A stretch of 25,881 nt of DNA from Bacteroidota bacterium. Its GTDB lineage: Bacteria; Bacteroidota; Bacteroidia; Cytophagales; Cyclobacteriaceae. The stretch spans positions 1 through 25,881 of the forward strand of contig JAEZGH010000098.1 in NCBI GenBank assembly GCA_023417065.1. Direction: 5' to 3'. The notes beneath the pieces are model-generated. The model worked only from the letters and a program-made list of their open reading frames with translations, did no database searches and had not been told where the DNA came from. Shown here piece after piece: positions 16,697-24,476 of this stretch. Position 1 is the stretch's first letter, and the number at the start of each line of letters is the position of its first letter. The translations under genes were made by a program, and so were the position numbers.

Positions 16697-16771
16697 TTAA
16701 CAATAGCTACAACAACAACAGCAACAACAACTCATACTCAAAGAGAGGCGTGGTGATTCAATCTTTTTCAT
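16697..16771 (-). CDS. Poly-cysteine leader peptide (24 codons)
   Basis: A short ORF reading MKKIESPRLSLSMS (residues 1-14), then seven consecutive cysteines (15-21), S22, Y23, C24 and a TAA stop: eight Cys in 24 codons. Seven Cys codons are TGT and one is TGC. It starts 4 bases after the 3' strand of the riboswitch P1 helix and ends 51 bases before the first structural gene. An in-frame ATG at 16735 (M13) could also start a 12-codon version. Ribosome stalling at such runs reports low Cys-tRNA; poly-Cys leader ORFs acting as cysteine-responsive attenuators are known from mycobacteria. I see no strong terminator between leader and gene, so the mechanism here is open. The ORF is certain; that it is translated is inferred. 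Confidence 0.8.
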   Translation of the reverse strand: MKKIESPRLSLSMSCCCCCCCSYC

Positions 16772-16775
16772 GATG

Positions 16776-16883
16776 CATATTTATATGTCCTAATTAATTC
16801 AGGCAGGAATTAGCACCTTTCCAAGTAGGTAGGTTGCCATAGGATCAAAGAGCCTGCTCTCTCCCCTATTCTGTATAAACATG
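16776..16883 (-). ncRNA. SAM-I (S-box) riboswitch
   Basis: The full SAM-I fold can be drawn on the minus strand. P1 is CAUGUUUAUA (16883-16874) with UAUAAAUAUG (16785-16776), 10 pairs with one G-U. P2a is AUAGGG with UCCUAU, followed by a K-turn with GAGA opposite UUUGA. P2b is GAG/CUC with loop CAGG (16856-16853), which pairs with CCUG (16807-16804) as the pseudoknot. The conserved GGCAACC and AAGGUGCUAAUUCC segments are present, P3 is short, and P4 is CCUGA/UUAGG. S-box RNAs turn genes off when SAM is bound. No terminator follows. Instead the 3' strand of P1 covers the AU-rich sequence just before the leader-peptide start, suggesting translational control. Confidence 0.95.
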
Positions 16884-16886
16884 GCC

Positions 16887-16916
16887 CAAAATTAAATAAA
16901 ATGTCTACTAAACCAA
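16887..16916 (-). promoter_or_regulatory. Bacteroidota-type promoter of the SAM-riboswitch operon
   Basis: On the minus strand TTG (16916-16914) and TAATTTTG (16894-16887) are separated by exactly 19 bases, matching the -33 TTG and -7 TAnnTTTG consensus of the Bacteroidota primary sigma factor. Transcription would begin near 16883-16880, right at the first base of riboswitch helix P1, which supports both calls. Confidence 0.8.
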
Positions 16917-16927
16917 TAGAGTTTAGT
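16907..16927. promoter_or_regulatory. Inverted repeat flanking the -33 box, candidate operator
   Basis: ACTAAAC (16907-16913) and GTTTAGT (16921-16927) are perfect complements around a 7-base spacer that contains the -33 TTG element of the riboswitch promoter. A second, overlapping pair, TAAACCA (16909-16915) and TGGTTTA (16927-16933), is also perfect. A dimeric regulator bound here would block the promoter. The regulator is not identified; the nearby Rrf2 protein is one candidate. Confidence 0.45.
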
Positions 16928-17011
16928 GGTTTAATAGAAATAATTTGACGATTAACCTCAAAATAGCCCTTTCTAGCTCACAATGACTTTTTTTTTGAGC
17001 TCAGAAAATTT

Positions 17012-17081
17012 AAAAAAAATGAGAAGTTGGGTGCCGATGCATGGCGTAGCAAGAATGTTTAAGTCGACAGGCGAGGCACCC
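17012..17081 (-). terminator. Possible terminator after the porin gene
   Basis: On the minus strand GGGTGCC (17081-17075) can pair with GGCACCC (17035-17029) across a 39-base loop, and nine bases later a run of eight T follows (17019-17012). The large loop makes this weaker than the two other hairpin terminators nearby. It would stop porin transcription before the riboswitch promoter. The remaining sequence to 17195 has no gene that I can support. Confidence 0.4.
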
Positions 17082-17195
17082 CTGCCCGTTTCGGATGACG
17101 ACCTAATATCATCTTCCCTTCTGATAATTTCTGATTGAGATAAGCTAAACTGATCGTGTCCAAGGAAACAATTTGGCTTGTTATGACGCCTTCTC

Positions 17196-18443
17196 TTAAA
17201 TACCGAGCTCGACCTGAACGCCGGCCATCCAATTATCGTCTTCCTGATCCAACGCTGTGGCGATTGTAGATTCATATGAAATATTAGCCTGGACTTTAAC
17301 ACGGTGTTTCTTCAAATAACGCGTTAACCCAAGTGTATAGATGTGTTCTTCCGGCTGAAGACTTTCTATTTCGGCGTTGGGAATGATTGCCGCAAACCGC
17401 CCTGCCAACTCAAGATTGTTTTTAAAAACGTAGCTGGTTTGAAACAGAAGGCCATGACCGGTAATTATGTGCCTGATGTCTCCTTCTGCATTAACCGTAA
17501 TGGGATCAGGAGAGGTTCTTTTCATAAACTCCGAATAAAAAGCGAATCCCTGGTACTTCATCAGCACATCTGCAAAATAGGTGTAGATATCACGGACTTC
17601 ATAAAGATCCAACCCGATCTGCGCCCCCTGTCTTCGTGCGCGATCATTGAACGACATTCCTCCGCCGATTGCGATCCTGAGAGTTTCTTCACGTGCAAGG
17701 TCACCTTCAGCATATCCACCGCCTAGAATGGGGTCCGGGTCAGAGAACTGCCCGAGTGGCAGTAACTCTACCCTCGCCGAGTATGCCAGTCCGCCAGGTG
17801 TCGTGCTGACGTTTCTGCCATCGCCCGATGTGACTGCCCCCTTAAGCGCATAGTGAACCTTCTCAACGTTATTGTGGTAGTAAGCCTGGAATCCGAAGTC
17901 GCGGTCAATGTTAAATGTAGCATTAACGATAGAGCGATCGTAGAATTGCAATTCTCCGGAAGACACCACGCGTTGCCGGTTTCCGGGTAACTTCGTCTGA
18001 CCGAACATCAAAGTTACGTGTTTATTTGCCTGGTAGTAAATTACCGCATCGCGTATGGTGTTTGGACTTTCATTGACCGACGAAATGTCTTCGCCCGTCC
18101 AATCCTTATCCTCCCGTGAGAATGAGAGCTGGATATAATATTGCAAACGGGGATCCACAACAAACCCTTCAAATCGCAGACGGAGTCGTCTGATCTGAGC
18201 CTCTATTTCCGATAGGCCGAGGTCAGTTCCGGATCGCGAGAAGTACAATGCCCTGCTTTGCATCCGAAACCTAAAATTCACCGAAAAGCTACTATCCGGC
18301 ATTACAAGGCCTACGCCATTCTCAGAAGTAAAGCGAGGTTTTCCGGATTGCTGACCTGGCAAGTCCTCATGTTGAAGGCGGAGCTGCGCGAGACTGACCA
18401 TTGTAAGAAGAGCGCCAAACAATGTAAATAGAAGTTTTTTCAT
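17196..18443 (-). CDS. OprO/OprP-type outer-membrane porin
   Basis: A 415-aa outer-membrane protein with signal peptide MKKLLFTLFGALLTMVSLAQ and a beta-barrel. Segments such as FRFRMQSRALYF, RLRLRFEGFVVDPRLQYYI and FGQTKLPGNRQRVVSSGELQ match the phosphate-selective porin O and P family. In Pseudomonas these select phosphate or polyphosphate, but in Bacteroidota the family is broad and substrate cannot be inferred. Unlike the neighbouring sulfur-linked operon it has a normal number of methionines, and a promoter and riboswitch lie between them, so it is not part of that unit. The frame stays open to 18557, but the ATG at 18443 starts the signal peptide and the longer version would run through a terminator hairpin. 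Confidence 0.85.
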   Translation of the reverse strand: MKKLLFTLFGALLTMVSLAQLRLQHEDLPGQQSGKPRFTSENGVGLVMPDSSFSVNFRFRMQSRALYFSRSGTDLGLSEIEAQIRRLRLRFEGFVVDPRLQYYIQLSFSREDKDWTGEDISSVNESPNTIRDAVIYYQANKHVTLMFGQTKLPGNRQRVVSSGELQFYDRSIVNATFNIDRDFGFQAYYHNNVEKVHYALKGAVTSGDGRNVSTTPGGLAYSARVELLPLGQFSDPDPILGGGYAEGDLAREETLRIAIGGGMSFNDRARRQGAQIGLDLYEVRDIYTYFADVLMKYQGFAFYSEFMKRTSPDPITVNAEGDIRHIITGHGLLFQTSYVFKNNLELAGRFAAIIPNAEIESLQPEEHIYTLGLTRYLKKHRVKVQANISYESTIATALDQEDDNWMAGVQVELGI

Positions 18444-18476
18444 GGAAAGGATCCGATACATATTTAGAGATGTAAT

Positions 18477-18505
18477 AAAATTGCCTGCCAGGTGATGGCA
18501 GGCAA
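18477..18505 (-). terminator. Intrinsic terminator after the ZU5 lipoprotein gene
   Basis: TTGCCTGCCA (18481-18490) and TGGCAGGCAA (18496-18505) form a perfect 10-base-pair stem with a 5-base loop. On the minus strand it is followed by TTTTATTA. It lies 52 bases after the lipoprotein stop. Confidence 0.9.
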
Positions 18506-18557
18506 TCGGTACATGTCCAATGGACCTATGCTCTACATAAAAACGCCATCGCAGCAC

Positions 18558-20000
18558 TCATTTGAGCAGGACCAGCCGAAACTCACCTTCCACAGTATGG
18601 GCCACTGAAGTTTTGCACTGGTCATGATAATCATCCGGGTCGTAATACAGCTTTCCGGAAAAGTATCCTGTTACAATTGAATTCGCCTCGTTTTTATAGG
18701 TCACTAATGTCAGCGCCATGTCGCTGCAACGTGACTCCAACTCACATCGGTTGTTGTCAGCCGGCGTACGTTCGACATAACGAAGGTTAAAGCTTTCGCC
18801 GCCAACGACAGGCAGAAACTCCATATCGTCGTATCCGCCATTGTTGAAACAATTCAGCACTTTGGTTCCTTCGAAGACGTTGTCTGCCTGAAACACAAAC
18901 ACCAGCTTCACCTCGGAGGGCGTATACAGGCCTGCACCGATAACAAAGGTATCGTCATCCTGTGAGCAGCTGGTCATCCACATGTTATTGGGATCCGGCG
19001 GAATGGCGCCGTTTATCCCATACTGAAAGTACTCATACGTCTGGCCATCAACTTTCAGAAGAAGGTAAAGGTCTGAGTCTACGACCGAAATACTTGACGT
19101 AAGCATGTACGAAGACTTCCGTCCCTCTTTATTGTTTGATTCCAGCGTTACAGATACAGCAACTGGATTCGTTGATGGTTTGGTATTCGGTGCCTTATAG
19201 GTGGCCTTGTTCTTGGTCGCGTTCAACGAACCATTGCTATTTGAGATCGGCGCACCGAGTCCATTCAACGTCCATTGCTTCACTTTGAAATCCATCAGTC
19301 GCGACTCGATCGGACGTATCGGTGTTAGGGGAGTCAATCCTTCGCCATCCCCGGTGATGGGTACCAGCGGAGCCAACTCCTCGTCTTCAGGAATCGCCTG
19401 ATCGCGAACGAATCCCGCCACGCGAAGTTCAACGGAACTACCTTTTTGTATCGTGGATGCTGAAGGCTCGAGTGCTAAATTGATAAACCGCCCCAGGGCC
19501 CAGTCACTGAAGTGCGTTGTCTCGGTTGAGACTGTTTTGTGTCCAAGATCAACGACACTCTTTAACATCGCATTCCAGCTTCCGTTGCCGGCCTGAGTGA
19601 TGATCCAAAAAAAATCTGCAGGTATTCCTGCTACTTGGTTATCATCATAGTGAAAGGTCAACGTCACAGGCTTTTTGAAAGTCACGCCTTCCGGTTGAAG
19701 CCTATATGCCAAACCCACACCAAGGGGGCCTTCATTAGTAATGGGTTGAATTGATATTGTGGTCGCCGCTGTCAGTGCATCTGCAGGAATGCTGACGGTT
19801 AGCTTCCCATCGTCCGAGTGAAGGAAACCTCCCTGAGGACCGATGGATGAACTTGAGGCTGTACCAACTGGTTTACCAACCTCCGTTATCACCGGATCAA
19901 GTCTCTGAGGCGTTGGATCGTTGCTGTTTTCCGAGCACGATACGACTATCAGCGCCAGGAAGGGAGCAATAAATGAAAGGTAGACTATCTTGCGTTTCAT
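18558..20000 (-). CDS. Lipoprotein with ZU5-like domain
   Basis: A 480-aa protein starting MKRKIVYLSFIAPFLALIVVSC, a lipoprotein signal with C22 as the lipidated cysteine. Residues about 45-155 look like a ZU5 domain: SSSIGPQGGFLHSDDGKLTV, VSIPADALTAATTISIQPI and FKKPVTLTFHYDD are typical of bacterial surface ZU5 lipoproteins. The rest is beta-rich with no family I recognise; it holds Cys-containing loops such as WMTSCSQDDD and NNRCELESRCSDM that may form disulfides. Probable location is the outer membrane or cell surface; function unknown. A longer frame to 20027 exists, but the ATG at 20000 begins the signal. Hairpin terminators lie on both sides, so it is probably transcribed alone. Confidence 0.82.
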   Translation of the reverse strand: MKRKIVYLSFIAPFLALIVVSCSENSNDPTPQRLDPVITEVGKPVGTASSSSIGPQGGFLHSDDGKLTVSIPADALTAATTISIQPITNEGPLGVGLAYRLQPEGVTFKKPVTLTFHYDDNQVAGIPADFFWIITQAGNGSWNAMLKSVVDLGHKTVSTETTHFSDWALGRFINLALEPSASTIQKGSSVELRVAGFVRDQAIPEDEELAPLVPITGDGEGLTPLTPIRPIESRLMDFKVKQWTLNGLGAPISNSNGSLNATKNKATYKAPNTKPSTNPVAVSVTLESNNKEGRKSSYMLTSSISVVDSDLYLLLKVDGQTYEYFQYGINGAIPPDPNNMWMTSCSQDDDTFVIGAGLYTPSEVKLVFVFQADNVFEGTKVLNCFNNGGYDDMEFLPVVGGESFNLRYVERTPADNNRCELESRCSDMALTLVTYKNEANSIVTGYFSGKLYYDPDDYHDQCKTSVAHTVEGEFRLVLLK

Positions 20001-20054
20001 AAGAGTAGGTTTTGAATCCAAAAACAATTTGTTGGCTGCGATTCCCCATAATCA

Positions 20055-20111
20055 GGCTATCGATTTTCAAGAATGGGGGATGCAAACAAACTCGCATCCC
20101 CCGAGATAGCC
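20055..20111 (-). terminator. Two-part stem-loop terminator after the propeller lipoprotein gene
   Basis: GGGGGATGC (20075-20083) pairs perfectly with GCATCCCCC (20094-20102) around a 10-base loop. Outside it GGCTATC (20055-20061) pairs with GATAGCC (20105-20111). The stem begins a few bases after the minus-strand stop at 20117. The T-tract is weak (ATTCTTG), but the inner stem is very stable. Confidence 0.75.
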
Positions 20112-20116
20112 AACGG

Positions 20117-21668
20117 TTATTTTATCATCACGTCTCGCGCGAATGCGTTCGTCGCCAGAATGGTTCGTTCACCGTTTTTCCACAGTGTCGCGAGCTGCTT
20201 GCCCTCATCGTCATATTCCCAGCCGGCAATGCAAACATCGCCGTTGTGTACTATATCGATCGTGCTTCAGACCAGGCGGAAGTCGACAGGAATGTCCCCA
20301 CACCGTTCTTCCAAATTTTTGCGTGGTAATTGCCATCGCTGCCGACCTCACGACCTGCCAGATAAATGTCAGACTGTTCCACAAAGATTGACCACCCTTC
20401 GGACCGTATTTCTTCATTCACAAACACAACCTCTCCGTCTATCCAAACATGGAGAACAGGAGTTCTTCCGATATTCCGATAACCTGCGGCATAAACAACG
20501 CCATTCTTAACAAATACTGAAGTGACATTACCACCTTCGGGGCTATCTTTGAATGGAAGACTCTCCCCATTTTTCCATACTCTGCCCACATATATCCAGC
20601 CATCCGATTCCCAGCCAGCGGCATACAGTCCTCACCTTCAACGAAGACTTTGTTGGCAGCTCCCGATTTCGGCGTCAAAACAGTGGGGACCCAGTTCTTC
20701 CACACTTTAGCGCGAACATCAAGTCCATAAGCCTCCTGGCCTGCGATGTATACATCCTTGCTTTCTGAAACATAAACTGAATGAATCTCTGCATCATTGG
20801 ATGTAGTGTTTAGCTCGTACGTGGTTTGGATTACGCCGTCCTCCAGCACCCAGTTTGTAGCAAAGTTGTTTCCGATGCGTTGATTGCCGCCAACATAGAC
20901 CATGTTGTCAGACACAAAAACCGAAGTAGCATACGCGTTAAACGCGCCATTCGTAAGGTTCGAACCAACCCCATTCGTCCATAATCTCGCGTAATTATTT
21001 CCTGAAATTTGCTCTCCTCCCACCACATAAACGACAGGGCCGTCAGGGCGCACTGTTACCTTAATTGTATACTTCACCGAACTGCCATCTTCTGCTATAA
21101 CTAAATATTCCACAGGCGAAGAGAAGTCATTTGCTACCCCCGAAGCCGGGTCAATAGATATTCCCGTATGAACGATGGCGGGAGTTAGTGAGGATAGATC
21201 CGTGCCCGCAGGCAGCGAAATAACAATGTTATTTCCGCTTATTGTACCAGCCACGTCGGCGGTCAATGAAGGATTATCTTCTTTGAGAAACGAAAAATAG
21301 GTCAGCTCTTTTTCAGAAGACAATTCTAAAAACACTGAAACAAAATACTTCCTTGTGCTGCGATCTTCTGCCGACACAATATACTCCACTAAACCTGTAA
21401 AATCCTGTAGCGCTCCCCCTGCCGGACTTATTGAAACTCCGGTGTGAATAATAGAAGGTTTCAACGAAGTGATTGCGGTCGCTGCGGGGAGTAGAAAGTG
21501 GATTTCATCTCCACCGAAATATCCCACGGCGTCGGATGATAGACCGGGGTTTTCGGACTGAAGAAACTTAAACTCCGTTATATCCTTATCCGATGACAAA
21601 GAAGGTTCATCCTTCTGGCACGAGACAATTGCCAGAACTAGGATTAACACAAATGCGACGTTCTTCAT
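20117..21668 (-). pseudogene. Frameshifted lipoprotein: two DUF5018-like repeats plus beta-propeller
   Basis: The gene starts MKNVAFVLILVLAIVSC (lipoprotein signal, C17). Two tandem domains of about 85 residues follow; the second has ISGNNIVISLPAGTDLSS and IVHTGISIDPASG, the first nearly the same pattern. Then come about six propeller blades with recurring 'VYVAG...ARLWTNGV' strands. Reading frame is lost twice. Near 20628, GAC TGT ATG should read on as LYAAGWESDG; near 20263, GCA CGA TCG should become STIDIVHNGDVCIAGWE. Each looks like one missing base, and adding two bases gives exactly 518 codons ending at TAA 20117-20119. The gene is either recently inactivated or carries two sequencing errors. 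Intact, it would be a 517-aa surface lipoprotein, probably a binding or adhesion protein. Confidence 0.8.
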
Positions 21669-21836
21669 GGTTTGAAGGTGATTGACTTTGACAAAATTGG
21701 CCTAACGATCTGCCCCATGCCTCCCCTGAAAACGGGAGATTTGTTCCCGACTAAAAAATCACCTAAAAAGGGGAGAAGGCAAACATTGCGTTATGCGTAA
21801 TTCACAATGTGAAAGGAACTGCGTATCTTCATTGAA

Positions 21837-23774
21837 ATGAGAATTGCCTCTGCCATAATTCTAATCCTGTTTCTGCGAAGTTTCGCATTCGCCCAGTCAA
21901 CGAGCAATGACGTATTGTTGAACGACTTGCAAAATGCTAAAGAAGATTCAATCAGAGCACGGATCTTAACTGAGATCACCGATAAATACGTGTTTACCGA
22001 CCCGGACCGGGCTATGTACTACAATAATCGTTGTGAGGAATTGCTCCAGGGAGGGAATCTCACGAAATACCAGCATCAGTGCTATCATAACTTCGTTAGG
22101 ATTTACCATACTAAACGCGATTTCAAAACCGCACTCGAATATTGCCTGAAAGCTCTGGACGTCGCGCGACATACCGGTAACAGATTTCAGGAAGCAACTT
22201 CGCTCAGAGCGCTGTTTAATGTCTACCACAACCTCCACCTAAACGATTCAGCGGTTAAATATGCCGTTCAGTCAATTCAACTGACTCAGGCTATATCCGA
22301 CACGACAAACCTTGCCACCAACTTTGGAAATCTCACCTGGCTTTACAAGGATCTCACCCAATATGAAAAAGCAATTGAATATGGTCTGAAGGGAATTGAA
22401 GCCGGGGTTCTTTATGGTGATTCCATCGGACTATTGGTATCCCTTAACAACACTGCCATATGTTACCTGAAAATAAACAAGGACCGCGAAGCGATCGAAC
22501 TACTCAAAAGGCAATATGAAATCGGGACATTAATAAAGAGGCACCGATCTATAAGAAATGCATTGATAAACCTCGGTGAAGCTTATTTCAACATCAGCGA
22601 CGCCGCAGCGCTTGCTGAGACCACTAAATTACTAAATGACATTCTCGATTCAGAATCTTCGTTGACAGGCCAGGTAAAGTGTTTACAGTTTATTAACAAC
22701 GCATACAACTTCGCCCTCCAAAAAAAATTTGGAGAATCCGAAGCACAGATTATCAATGCAATGAGAGTTGCAAAGGCCGATTCTCTACCCGACTTGCTGG
22801 CTTCCTCATTCGCGCTTATGACACGACTCAAATTCGCGCAGCATGACTTTGCCGCCAGCAATTACTATCATACGAAATTGGATTCCTTAAACGAACATTA
22901 CGAAGATCTGAAGCTATCGCAGTACGCGGCTGAACTTGAGACAAAGTATGAACTGGAAAAGAAGACCACACAAATCAGGATTCAGGAAGATGAATTGAGG
23001 CATAGGACAATCGCAAACTACATGCTAACAGGTGCAGGATTCAGCTTTCTCATCATCTCACTGTTAACATACCGCACGTTCAGCCAAAAGCAGAAGCTGC
23101 AGCAGCAAAGAATATCAGAGCTGGAGAAGGAAAAGCAGTTATCGGCAACAGAAGCCGTGCTGAAAGGTGAAGAACAAGAGCGGACGCGCCTGGCCAGGGA
23201 CTTACACGATGGACTTGGCGGAATGCTCTCAGGAATAAAGTATTCGTTCAACACCATCAAGGAAAATCTGATCATGACGCCTGAGAATCATCAGGCGTTT
23301 GAACGAAGTATGGACATGCTCGACAGCTCCATCAAAGAAATGCGCCGGGTTGCCCATAACATGATGCCCGAGTCGCTCATACGGTTTGGGCTTGATTCAG
23401 CCCTAAAGGATTTCTGCAGCGACATCACTGAAAGCGGAGCTCTTTCCGTAAATTATCAATCCTTTGGTGTCAGCAACTCAGGTTTGGATCAAACCATCAG
23501 CATCACGGTTTACCGGATAATCCAGGAGCTGATCAACAATACTATTAAACACGCGAAAGCGCAGAATGCTATTGTACAGTTGGAACAAGCTGACGGCAAA
23601 CTTACCATCACCGTTGAGGACGACGGCGTGGGGTTTGATGCCAATAACCTTCAACGATCGCGAGGCGCTGGATGGAATAATATCCAAAGCCGGGTTGCAT
23701 TCCTCAGAGGGTTACTTGAAGTAAGGTCCGACAAGACAAACGGTACATCAGTTCGCATTGAAGTAGAAATCTGA
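21837..23774 (+). CDS. TPR-containing sensor histidine kinase, NarX/DesK type
   Basis: A 645-aa kinase. It has a signal peptide (MRIASAIILILFLRSFAFAQ), tetratricopeptide repeats over about residues 35-330 that would lie outside the inner membrane, one membrane span (about 393-412), a coiled coil (about 413-440) and a HisKA_3 dimerisation domain. The phosphoacceptor is H457 in ARDLHDGLGG. The ATPase domain shows the N-box QELINNTIKHAKA with N567, the G1 box EDDGVGFD (594-601) and the G2-like segment GAGWNNIQSR. One base separates its stop from the NarL-type regulator, so the two form a pair. The TPR region presumably senses protein-protein contact or a small molecule; the signal is unknown. 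Confidence 0.93.
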   Translation: MRIASAIILILFLRSFAFAQSTSNDVLLNDLQNAKEDSIRARILTEITDKYVFTDPDRAMYYNNRCEELLQGGNLTKYQHQCYHNFVRIYHTKRDFKTALEYCLKALDVARHTGNRFQEATSLRALFNVYHNLHLNDSAVKYAVQSIQLTQAISDTTNLATNFGNLTWLYKDLTQYEKAIEYGLKGIEAGVLYGDSIGLLVSLNNTAICYLKINKDREAIELLKRQYEIGTLIKRHRSIRNALINLGEAYFNISDAAALAETTKLLNDILDSESSLTGQVKCLQFINNAYNFALQKKFGESEAQIINAMRVAKADSLPDLLASSFALMTRLKFAQHDFAASNYYHTKLDSLNEHYEDLKLSQYAAELETKYELEKKTTQIRIQEDELRHRTIANYMLTGAGFSFLIISLLTYRTFSQKQKLQQQRISELEKEKQLSATEAVLKGEEQERTRLARDLHDGLGGMLSGIKYSFNTIKENLIMTPENHQAFERSMDMLDSSIKEMRRVAHNMMPESLIRFGLDSALKDFCSDITESGALSVNYQSFGVSNSGLDQTISITVYRIIQELINNTIKHAKAQNAIVQLEQADGKLTITVEDDGVGFDANNLQRSRGAGWNNIQSRVAFLRGLLEVRSDKTNGTSVRIEVEI

Positions 23775-23775
23775 C

Positions 23776-24390
23776 ATGGCAACAAGAGTATTCATCGTTG
23801 ACGATCACTACATGATAATCGAAGGCATCCGGTCACTGTTGCTCAATAATCCGGATATCGAACTGATTGGACATGCGATGTCTGCGGGGTCATGCATGGC
23901 CTTCCTGCAAAAAACGTTGCCTGATGTTATCCTGATGGACATAAACCTTCCGGATCGCAGTGGCATCGAATTGTGCGTTGAGGTTTCCAGAAAATATCCA
24001 GAAGTAAGAATCATAGGATTAAGTACGTTCAGTCAGCAGAGCATGGTTGAAAAAATGATGGAAAGCGGCGCACTTGGTTACGTTCTGAAGAATGGAACGC
24101 GGGAGGAATTGATTGATGGTATATCAGCATGTATGCGGGGCGAGAAATATCTCAGCGGAGAGATCTCGCGATCTATTCAGAAAAACGCTGCGCTCAGGCC
24201 TGTCTTAACTAGACGAGAAAAAGAGGTATTATGCCTTATCGCAGAAGGGTTGACCAACAGCGAGGTCGCCGAAAAGCTTTTCGTCAGTACAGCAACTGTC
24301 GACACCCACCGCAAAAATCTCTTATCGAAGTTCGACGCACGAAATACCGCGTCGCTGATCCGGCTGGCGACGCAACACCAGTTCATCTGA
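23776..24390 (+). CDS. NarL/FixJ-type LuxR response regulator
   Basis: A 204-aa regulator with a receiver domain (1-120; D9-D10 acidic pair, phosphoacceptor D55 in ILMDINLP, K at YVLKNG) and a LuxR helix-turn-helix (about 143-204) with LTRREKEVLCLIAEGLTNSE and VSTATVDTHRKNLLSKF. It begins one base after the TPR kinase stop and is its expected partner. Targets are not visible; the DUF2490 gene 86 bases downstream is one candidate. Confidence 0.94.
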   Translation: MATRVFIVDDHYMIIEGIRSLLLNNPDIELIGHAMSAGSCMAFLQKTLPDVILMDINLPDRSGIELCVEVSRKYPEVRIIGLSTFSQQSMVEKMMESGALGYVLKNGTREELIDGISACMRGEKYLSGEISRSIQKNAALRPVLTRREKEVLCLIAEGLTNSEVAEKLFVSTATVDTHRKNLLSKFDARNTASLIRLATQHQFI

Positions 24391-24403
24391 GCATTCACCA
24401 CAA

Positions 24404-24417
24404 AAAGCAATTGCTTT
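24404..24417. other. 14-base perfect palindrome after the NarL-type regulator
   Basis: AAAGCAATTGCTTT is a perfect palindrome 13 bases after the regulator stop. It could be a weak transcription-ending hairpin or a binding site for the DUF2490 gene promoter. TAATTTTC at 24441-24448 resembles a -7 box for that gene, but no well-spaced -33 TTG accompanies it. Confidence 0.3.
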
Positions 24418-24476
24418 GTCTACCGATTTGATAGACTTTATAATTTTCATACCTTAGGGGGCTTGCTTGTAATCCG

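Noticed and set aside
16697..16735. The CAA repeat as a plain microsatellite
   Set aside because: It is not a perfect repeat (a GCA interrupts it), and it is read in frame from an ATG next to a SAM-I aptamer and ends in a stop before the operon. A leader peptide explains it better, though conservation has not been tested.
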